From Bacteroidaceae bacterium (GTDB taxonomy: Bacteria > Bacteroidota > Bacteroidia > Bacteroidales > Bacteroidaceae), in NCBI GenBank assembly GCA_017472905.1, contig JAFUNW010000013.1:1-6760 (forward strand): a stretch of DNA of 6,760 nucleotides, written 5' to 3'. Below the pieces are notes generated by a model that saw only the letters and a list, made by a program, of their open reading frames with translations, did not search any database and was not told the origin of the DNA. Position numbers and translations under genes: made by a program. Positions 1 to 6,600 of this stretch are shown here, in pieces; positions within the stretch are counted from its first letter, which is position 1; every line of letters begins with the position of its first letter.

Positions 1-477
1 GAAGGTGGAGGTGAACGGCAAGTGACGGTTTTGGAACATGTTTTGAATGATTTGTCTGCAGACGGATTACATTTGAACGAACCTTTGCATCATCGCATGT
101 TGGAAGAAGTATTGCCGCATGTACATGAAGCAGGATTCAACGTTTCTCGCTATTTCTTTTCACATCCCGATCCACAGATAGCTCGTTTGGCAGCAGACCT
201 TTGTAGCGATCGTTATCAATTGAGTAAATACCATGCTCGTTCACAGAAAATCGTGACGGACGAAGAACGCTTGTATGAATTGGTTCCTCATTTATTGACC
301 GATTTGAAGTTAGCCATTGTGGACGAGGAGGTGAAACAAGTATTGAAGGCTTTGCAAGATCAAGAGGTGATGTCGGATGCCGCTCGTTACATGGAAATAA
401 TGAAACGATATAAGGACCTTTCCGAAGTAAGGCGCTCCATAGCTAAAAAAGCTGGCGACCGAGTAATCTTTTCCTAA
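1..477 (+). CDS. dnaG: DNA primase DnaG, C-terminal fragment
   Basis: Only the last 158 codons are present. The frame is open from the first base of the window (it begins EGGGERQ), so the GTG at position 22 is an internal valine codon, not the start. The piece is entirely helical and charged, with the run HLNEPLHHRMLEEVLPH near its start, a central FFSHPDPQIARLAADL segment, and a tail of YMEIMKRYKDLSEVRRSIAKK. This resembles the C-terminal helicase-interaction domain of Bacteroidota primases as I remember them. In the family, this domain docks on the replicative helicase DnaB and recruits primase to the fork, while RNA primer synthesis is done by the zinc-finger and TOPRIM domains, which lie outside the window. 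The identification rests on recall of the family without an alignment. The C-terminal domain is the least conserved part of DnaG, so confidence is good but not complete. The next gene is convergent, so dnaG ends its transcription unit here. Confidence 0.75.
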   Translation, partial: EGGGERQVTVLEHVLNDLSADGLHLNEPLHHRMLEEVLPHVHEAGFNVSRYFFSHPDPQIARLAADLCSDRYQLSKYHARSQKIVTDEERLYELVPHLLTDLKLAIVDEEVKQVLKALQDQEVMSDAARYMEIMKRYKDLSEVRRSIAKKAGDRVIFS

Positions 478-527
478 AAGACACTTGCTTAAATAGATGA
501 AGTATGTAAAATGTATAAGTGTTTTTC
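476..527. terminator. Weak possible bidirectional terminator between convergent genes
   Basis: An inverted repeat pairs 477-486 (AAAGACACTT) with 517-526 (AAGTGTTTTT), a 10-bp stem with one G-U pair and a 30-nt loop. On the plus strand the right arm ends in a run of five T, and on the minus strand the left arm reads out as CTTTTAGG. It overlaps the dnaG stop codon and lies just past the stop of the convergent lipoprotein gene, so it could end both transcripts. The long loop and AT-rich stem make it a weak candidate. Confidence 0.35.
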
Positions 528-528
528 T

Positions 529-1092
529 CTAAGGAATAGGTTGCTCGCCAAAAATCAATTGATTCTCAATCATATCATCTAGAATGAGAGGGTCTGATTT
601 CATCAATAATTGATAGCGGTCTTCTTCTGAAAGGTAAGTCAATGTAGCTTCAAATGAATGTGGGCGGTCTGAACCGCCAGTCATTAAGAGGCGAGCTTCA
701 TTTTTTTCTACGGCATATACCCGACTGATAATGCGGCGAGAAACTTCAAATGCTTCGGAACTGTCGGGCGACTTAACAAACAGAATCAATGTTCCGTAAC
801 AAAAAGATCCGTCCGTTTGTTGAATGGTCGGTTCAAAAAGATTCATATTCAATTCATACTGTTCAAATCCTCCATTTTGGTCGTTCTTTACATAATTGAT
901 GCGATTGACGAAAGGACCATTCATCAATGAATCCGGTACGGTTGATTTTTCATTGTTGTTCACCGCTGAGAAAGGAGTATTTACGAACACGGTTTTTCCC
1001 TCTTCATTCGTCTTGTTTTCAGATACATAAAAACAAGAGACTAAACTCAATGCTCCAGCAAACAAGATGAACCAATTCCTTTTTTTCTGCAT
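529..1092 (-). CDS. Predicted outer-membrane lipoprotein, function unknown
   Basis: This 187-residue protein is not one I can assign to a named family. It begins with a basic stretch (MQKKRN), a hydrophobic core (residues 7-18) and a lipobox ending LVSC. Cys20 would therefore be the lipidated residue after signal peptidase II cleavage. The mature part is about 167 residues. It starts with a flexible polar linker (about 21-58), followed by a soluble domain rich in alternating strands, such as YELNMNLF (79-86), TLILFVKS (101-108) and SFEATLTYL (146-154). No catalytic motif, transmembrane segment or internal repeat is visible. A second cysteine (Cys98) lies in the domain. No cluster of acidic residues directly follows Cys20, which would have suggested surface export, so a periplasm-facing anchor is somewhat more likely. 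The gene stands alone, convergent with dnaG and divergent from the dipeptidase gene, with its own -7 element upstream. The start is chosen because it gives a complete signal peptide. Confidence 0.8.
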   Translation of the reverse strand: MQKKRNWFILFAGALSLVSCFYVSENKTNEEGKTVFVNTPFSAVNNNEKSTVPDSLMNGPFVNRINYVKNDQNGGFEQYELNMNLFEPTIQQTDGSFCYGTLILFVKSPDSSEAFEVSRRIISRVYAVEKNEARLLMTGGSDRPHSFEATLTYLSEEDRYQLLMKSDPLILDDMIENQLIFGEQPIP

Positions 1093-1115
1093 AATTCAAG
1101 TTTCTTATTGTTGTG

Positions 1116-1123
1116 CAAAGATA
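1116..1123 (-). promoter_or_regulatory. Bacteroidota -7 element for the lipoprotein gene
   Basis: Read on the minus strand this is TATCTTTG, an exact match to the Bacteroidota -7 consensus TAnnTTTG. It lies 23 bases upstream of the lipoprotein ATG at 1092, giving a short leader. I see no good TTTG at the expected 19-21 bp further upstream (about 1143-1148 on this strand), so the -33 half is weak. The promoter may be low in strength or dependent on an activator. Confidence 0.55.
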
Positions 1124-1183
1124 CAATAAAGAAACGAAACTGTAGCCCACGCACGAAAATTTCCAAAATAAGCACTATGTTTT

Positions 1184-1214
1184 TTTGAGGAGCGCAGATT
1201 ATTCTTTACCTTTG
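1184..1214 (+). promoter_or_regulatory. Bacteroidota-type promoter for the dipeptidase gene
   Basis: A -33 element TTTG at 1184-1187 and a -7 element TACCTTTG at 1207-1214 are separated by 19 bp. Both match the Bacteroidota primary sigma factor consensus (TTTG, 19-21 bp, TAnnTTTG). The -7 element ends 19 bases before the ATG at 1234, so the leader is very short and A-rich, as is usual in this phylum. It probably drives both the dipeptidase and the glycosyltransferase behind it. Confidence 0.75.
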
Positions 1215-1233
1215 TCGAAATAAAAAACAGATT

Positions 1234-2586
1234 ATGGAACTTCAAGAATACATATTGGAAAATGAATCGCGAATGTTGGAGGAATTGTTCAGCCTGATTC
1301 GCATACCGAGTATCAGTGCTTTGCCAGAGCATAAAGTAGATATGATAGCTTGTGCAGAACGTTGGCGTGAATTGCTGTTGATGGCAGGAGCAACCAAAGC
1401 AGAGATTATGCCTTCAGCAGGGAATCCTTTGGTTTATGCCGAGCGAATAGTGGATGCTTCGCTTCCGACTGTATTGGTTTATGCGCATTATGATGTAATG
1501 CCTGCAGAACCGTTGGAGTTATGGAACAGTGCTCCTTTTGAACCCCAAATACGGGATGGACGTATCTATGCTCGTGGGGCAGACGATGACAAGGGACAGG
1601 GGTTTATCCAAGTCAAGGCTTTTGAATATTTGGTTAAGCAGGGAGAATTGAAGCACAACGTGAAGTTCATTTTTGAGGGTGAAGAGGAAATAGGTTCTCC
1701 TAGTTTGGGACATTTTCTTGAAGAACACCGTGATCTATTGAAAGCAGACATTATTTTGGTTTCGGACACGTCTATGCTAGGGGCAGACCTTCCTTCACTC
1801 ACAACGGGCTTGAGAGGATTGGCTTATTGGGAAGTGGAAATTACCGGTCCTAACCGAGATTTACACTCCGGACATTTTGGAGGGGCTGTTGCCAATCCAA
1901 TTAATGTATTGTGTAAAATGCTTGCACAAATAACGGATGAAAGGGGAAAAATCACGGTCCCGCATTTCTATGATGACGTGTTACCGGTGCCTGATGCAGA
2001 ACGTGAGATGATTGCTCACATACCTTTTGATGAAAAAGCCTATAAATTGGCTATCGGAGTGGAAGAGTTACAAGGTGAAGAGGGATACAGTACATTGGAG
2101 CGTAACAGCTGCAGACCAGCTTTTGATATTTGTGGTATTTGGGGTGGATATATCGGGGAAGGCTCCAAGACCGTACTACCCTCAAAGGCTTTTGCCAAGA
2201 TTTCATGTCGTTTGGTTGCCAATCAAAACCACGAAAAAATTAGTCGTTTGATGGCAGACTATCTACAGAAAATTGCACCTCAGTCGGTTAAAGTGAAGGT
2301 TACCCCTATGCATGGGGGAGAGGGGTATGTTTGCCCTATCAGTCTACCGGCATATAAGGCAGCAGAGAAGGGATTTACCAAAGCTTTCGGAAAGAAGCCA
2401 TTGGCGGCTCGTAGAGGAGGAAGTATCCCTATTATTGCCGATTTTGAACGGATATTGGGTATTAAAACGATACTGATGGGATTTGGTTTGGAAAGCGATG
2501 CGATACATTCTCCGAATGAAAATTTCCGATTGGATATTTTCCGTAAAGGAATCGAAGCGGTAGTAGAATTTTATAGAAACCTTTGA
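1234..2586 (+). CDS. M20-family metallo-dipeptidase
   Basis: A complete 450-residue cytoplasmic zinc peptidase of the M20 (M20/M25/M40) family, closest in motif layout to the CNDP/PepV-like dipeptidases, which hydrolyse short peptides. The expected metal and catalytic residues are in order: HYD (His85, Asp87 next to the metal), DDDKG with the bridging Asp near 118, the EGEEE block with catalytic base Glu151 and ligand Glu152, VSD with Asp178, and IHSPNE with His425. His211 in DLHSGHFGG and the RRGGSIP loop (393-399) match the residues that complete the active site across the dimer in this family. The lid/dimerisation domain spans roughly residues 190-320. There is no signal peptide, and the length is typical. 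The ATG at 1234 is fixed by the promoter just upstream and by the N-terminal helix typical of the family. Substrate specificity cannot be read from the sequence; general recycling of di- or tripeptides is an inference. Confidence 0.93.
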   Translation: MELQEYILENESRMLEELFSLIRIPSISALPEHKVDMIACAERWRELLLMAGATKAEIMPSAGNPLVYAERIVDASLPTVLVYAHYDVMPAEPLELWNSAPFEPQIRDGRIYARGADDDKGQGFIQVKAFEYLVKQGELKHNVKFIFEGEEEIGSPSLGHFLEEHRDLLKADIILVSDTSMLGADLPSLTTGLRGLAYWEVEITGPNRDLHSGHFGGAVANPINVLCKMLAQITDERGKITVPHFYDDVLPVPDAEREMIAHIPFDEKAYKLAIGVEELQGEEGYSTLERNSCRPAFDICGIWGGYIGEGSKTVLPSKAFAKISCRLVANQNHEKISRLMADYLQKIAPQSVKVKVTPMHGGEGYVCPISLPAYKAAEKGFTKAFGKKPLAARRGGSIPIIADFERILGIKTILMGFGLESDAIHSPNENFRLDIFRKGIEAVVEFYRNL

Positions 2587-2644
2587 TAGTACTTCGGACG
2601 TAGATCTTTGGAAATAAAAGTATTTAAAAATAAAGATTTGAAAG

Positions 2645-3475
2645 ATGAGTAAATCCAAAATAACAATCGGAGTCGTTATTTCAACTTACAACAATCCGGC
2701 TTGGTTGGAAAAGACGCTTTGGGGATATCTGTACCAAACAAGGCCGGCGGATGAAATCGTTATAGCGGATGATGGTTCGGGAGAAGAAACAAATCAATTG
2801 ATCAGAAGTTTCCAAAAGCTATTGCCTATCAAGCATGTTTGGCATGAAGACAATGGTTTTCAGAAATCACGTATCTTGAATAAAGCTTTGTTGGCAGCAG
2901 AAAGTGAATACCTTATTTTTACTGATCAAGATTGTATTCCGAGGAAAGATTTCATTGCAATTCATGAAACGTATGCCGAAACGGGCTATTTCCTTTCCGG
3001 AGGATATTTCAAATTACCGATGAATATCAGTAAAGCTTTGACGCAAGAAGATGTGGCTACAGAGCGAGCTTTTTCTATTGAGTGGCTTAGAGAGCAGGGA
3101 TTGAAAATAAACTTCAAATGTACCAAATTGGTAAAGAGTCGCATGTTTACCCTCTTAATGAACCGCATTACTCCGCGTGGGGCTACATGGAATGGCTGTA
3201 ATGCATCCGGTTGGCGGACAGACATGATGCGTATTAATGGTTATAATGAGGAAATGCACTACGGCGGGCAGGATCGAGAATTTGGTGAACGTCTTTTTAA
3301 TTTGGGAATTAAATCAAAGCAAATTTGTTATTCAGCTATTGTATTGCATCTTGATCACAAACGTCCTTATAAGACGAAAGAATCTGTCGATAAGAATAAA
3401 GCTATTCGCCGTAATACTCGCAAACTTGGTATCATAGAAACACCAAACGGGATTAAGCAGAGACATATTTTGTAG
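2645..3475 (+). CDS. Family 2 glycosyltransferase (GT-A fold)
   Basis: A complete 276-residue glycosyltransferase. The GT-A signatures are in order: a beta-strand leading to ISTYN (12-16), the nucleotide-binding ADDGS (41-45), the metal-binding DxD-type motif TDQDC (93-97), an acceptor-side GCNASGWR (184-191), and GGQDREFGERL (207-217). The last matches the ED-type motif of the galactosyltransferase-like C-terminal region found in chondroitin-synthase-type GT2 enzymes. It should transfer a sugar from a nucleotide-sugar donor to a glycan or lipid-linked acceptor at the cytoplasmic face; the donor and acceptor cannot be told. There is no transmembrane helix, and the basic C-terminus (about 238-260, with HKRPYK and IRRNTRK) might hold it to the membrane. 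It starts 58 bp after the dipeptidase stop with no convincing promoter between, so cotranscription is likely. No other polysaccharide genes adjoin it, so it may act on lipopolysaccharide core or a similar surface glycan rather than in a capsule cluster. Confidence 0.92.
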   Translation: MSKSKITIGVVISTYNNPAWLEKTLWGYLYQTRPADEIVIADDGSGEETNQLIRSFQKLLPIKHVWHEDNGFQKSRILNKALLAAESEYLIFTDQDCIPRKDFIAIHETYAETGYFLSGGYFKLPMNISKALTQEDVATERAFSIEWLREQGLKINFKCTKLVKSRMFTLLMNRITPRGATWNGCNASGWRTDMMRINGYNEEMHYGGQDREFGERLFNLGIKSKQICYSAIVLHLDHKRPYKTKESVDKNKAIRRNTRKLGIIETPNGIKQRHIL

Positions 3476-3563
3476 ATTAAACAATTTGAATAATGTCATA
3501 AACGTAGCCGAATAAACTTTTGGGTTCGCCAAAGAAGCTAAATACTAAAAAGTTCGATATATA

Positions 3564-3596
3564 AAAAGGAGCCACATCATGAATGCGGCTCCTTTT
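3564..3596. terminator. Bidirectional intrinsic terminator
   Basis: A perfect 10-bp inverted repeat, AAAAGGAGCC (3564-3573) and GGCTCCTTTT (3587-3596), encloses a 13-nt loop. The GC-rich core GGAGCC is flanked by A on the left and T on the right, so both strands have a hairpin followed by a T-rich tract (CCTTTTATTATT on plus, CCTTTTTATATAT on minus). It sits 88 bases after the glycosyltransferase stop and 25 bases after the stop of the convergent lyase gene, so it can end both transcripts. Confidence 0.85.
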
Positions 3597-3621
3597 ATTA
3601 TTTAGTAATTTCTGTATTCTA

Positions 3622-6600
3622 TTATTTCATTACTTTTTGAACAGTAAATCCATTAGCGGCTTTGATGTGAAGCATATAGATTCCGTAAGGCAGAGCTTTC
3701 TGGCTGAATGTTTCTTTCACACTACGCAACGGACAAACAAATTTATCCATAAAAATACCTCCGGTGGAAACTACTGTTACCTCAACTTCTTCATCGGCTT
3801 CTATATTTTCTATGCCGGTTGGATCGTAGCCTACAAACAAGAGTCCTTCATTGATACGTGATGTATCCCAAAAGTATCCAATTGGTAGGTCTGGCAAGTC
3901 GAATGTCGGAGTTCCCGCAAAGGATGCAGCTTCCCATACTCTCATTGAATCTCCTTCAACCGGTTTGTAGGTACTACCTAAATGAACTGATAGCGTTCCG
4001 TTCATGGTTAGTTTGTTGATTCCTTGAATGGAGGTTCCACCGGTATTAGTGGCGGTTGCACATCGGCGTAACCCAATGCGGAGTATTGAATTCTTGTTGA
4101 AAGTTACATTTTTATTGTCAAATTCAATAGTTCCGATAAGAGCTGTTTCTGTATTCCCCGGCTGTATAGTTCCATTAACAGTAATTAAATCATTTGTAAG
4201 CGGTGTTCCGGAAACAGTTGTTCCTGTCAGCAATGCTCCTTGTGCTATAATAAGATTTCCGGTTCCTAACAACGCTTTGGAATTTAAATGTAGCTGACCA
4301 GCTTCGATACGGGTTGCTCCACCGTGATTTGATGCTCCGGTGAGTGTCATTTTTCCGGAACCAATCTTCATAAATACGGTTTTATCTCCTGTGATGGTTC
4401 CATCAAATGTAAAGTTCTCATCACATCCTACGCGCCATGTATTGATTCCTGTAGGAGCACTCTGGCTAAATGAACAGGTCGCACCCAAAGTTCCGCTACC
4501 GGTAAGTTTACCAATGGTATAGGTCTTACCTGTGTTTTGTACGATAATTCCGGATGGGATATTCATCGTTCCGTTCGGAATTCCGGTAGACGCATCCAAC
4601 GTAAAGCGTCCATCAGCTGCATAGATTGCTTGTGGTACGAGTGTTCCGGTAAACTGTGAAAGATTCATTTGTATCGGTGTACGAGTTGCATACCATGTGT
4701 TACCTTTCACAGTATTGCAATATACCGTAAGTTTACCATTACCGGTTACTTTGTTTGTATAAGTACTATTATTAGCTGTGTTCCATACTCCGGTTCCGGT
4801 TACATGAACTCCAAAACTACTACCTCCATTTTCTGATAGTGTTCCGTTTTGGAAAACTACTACTTTACCCGGTCTTGTACATGATATACATTGTACTGTT
4901 CCTCCTGCAATCACAAAAGTATCCAAGGCCGTATTGTTGGCATGAAGTTTCATCCATCCACCTCCACGTTTAGTCAGTTTGGTTCCGGTGAATATCTTAT
5001 TCATGATAAAGTCTCCTGAATTGCTGATTACACCTCCTTGGGGTGTTTCCAAAGTAATGGGTGAACCCATCTGCACAGAAGCGGTAGAACTTAATGTGGC
5101 ACCGTTTTCAATGACAAACTTGCTACCGGATGAGACAACTCCTCCTAAATTACCCATTGCTTGGTTTTCGTTACTGAGTGAAGATATGCTAAGCGTACCA
5201 CCGCTGATGCGTGTACCGCCTGTATAGCTGTTATCAGTCTTGATGGTTAGCATACCTGTTCCGCGTTTGACAAGTACTGTATTACCTATAATAGACCCGG
5301 TTCCGCTGAAAGTGTAAGCCTTGGTGTTATCTACTACGATAGAGTCGGCTTCTATTTCGCTATTGATTTCCAATGCATACTTGTTAGCAGTATCATCGAA
5401 ACGTACTTTATCGCCGTTAACAAATACTTCGCTAGTAGCAGTGCTATTTGTTGCCAAAGTGAAGTTCTCAGAAGATGCTGCATCCCAAATGTTGCTAGAA
5501 AGACCATTCCAAATTACAGAACCGGCTCCCCGCAAGTTTTCTATTACCAAATATAGTTTACCATCTTCAATCATCAAATAGTTTTTCTTGGTGTTATCCA
5601 ATCCTTCTAATTTGATCTCAGAAATGTCTCCGGTGCAGTTTGTCACTTCTGCCAAGAGATATTTCCCAACGGCAATCTCAGCATTATTTCCCATATGGGG
5701 ATTGAATTCAAATACTGGAGTTAAATATTCAGGACCATAATCCCAGTTTTTGGTTTCGATTATCAATGAAGAGAGTTTCAAAAGGTCTGCAGCAAGATTC
5801 TCGTTATAAATATCAAAAATTATGCGGGAACCGAATCCTAAAGTCAAGTCGGTTGCTGTTAGTTCTCCTTTTGCATCTTTTCCACCCGGGCGAAGTTCAG
5901 AAGCATAATCCATCTTGATGCTTTTGAAAACACCACCGGCTGAGTTTAGTATTGCAAAACGGTTCAACCACAAATCGCTGTATTTCAATACTCCATCAAA
6001 GTTTACTGTTCCGGCCCAAATATCAGTGTTACCGGTATGAGTCATCTCTACTTTGGGAAGATTCAAAATACCATCACCTTGTTTTACTAAACGGGTTGCA
6101 CCAACAAAAGGCGCACCGGAAACATTACAAGTAAACTTATCATAGACGATGTTATTGTTGTTCGTATTTCCTTGTACCCAACTTGGGATGTTGAAAGTGG
6201 CTACGCTGGGAGTAGCTCCGTTCTCTATTGTTATATTAGTGTTATTCGTTTCACATACTATAATGTGTTTCCCGTTAAAACTTGTACCAATGGTTTCGCC
6301 GTTCTTTATTTCGGAACGTCCTGTCATGGTAAGAGGCGGCGGAGCTATTGTTATTCCTTCCATTTCTCCTGTAAAGTAACTTACATGAGGAGGTTGGTTG
6401 TATCCAACACACTGCCAAACCATAGCGTTGCGGTATTGGTGATCGTGCCAAAGAGTGTAAAGACGATGAGTCGTTGTTGCTGTAGTTGTATAAATGCGAA
6501 GATTAGCATTGTCTCCTGTACGTAAAACCATCTCTTCTCTCCAGTCTCCTAATATGTCCCCTGTAGCACCGGGATTGTTTTTCGAATCGTTATTCATCTT

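Noticed and set aside
1105..1332. Minus-strand open frame of 75 codons across the divergent promoter region
   Set aside because: It overlaps the start of the dipeptidase gene and both -7 elements, and its product resembles no protein; it is a chance frame.
2582..2610. Possible promoter in front of the glycosyltransferase (TTTG at 2582-2585 and GATCTTTG at 2603-2610)
   Set aside because: The -7 candidate lacks the leading TA, and the 17-bp spacing is below the 19-21 bp norm, so cotranscription with the dipeptidase is the better reading.
3518..3534. Small hairpin TTTTGG / CCAAAG with a GTTCG loop after the glycosyltransferase
   Set aside because: The stem is only five Watson-Crick pairs plus one wobble and is not followed by a T-tract; the hairpin at 3564-3596 is far stronger.
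3622..4280. A type V autotransporter beta-barrel at the end of the PATR protein
   Set aside because: The last 250 residues lack the amphipathic strands and terminal aromatic residue of such barrels, and end in a short T9SS-like tail.
4140..5300. Frequently repeated short motif GTTCCGGT and variants on the plus strand
   Set aside because: The copies are codons for Thr-Gly-Thr/Asn-Gly-Thr type turns of the beta-strand repeats on the other strand, not a regulatory or CRISPR-like repeat.
3583..6525. Several plus-strand open frames of 60-117 codons inside the minus-strand lyase gene
   Set aside because: They lie antisense to a strongly supported coding region, have no promoter or family resemblance, and are explained by the low stop density opposite the Gly/Thr-rich codons.
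6595..6597. ATG that could start a 991-residue protein on the minus strand
   Set aside because: The frame stays open upstream to the window edge, and the upstream residues (FWDGDLL, GRIFTSSGC) match the PL11 family, so this Met is internal.
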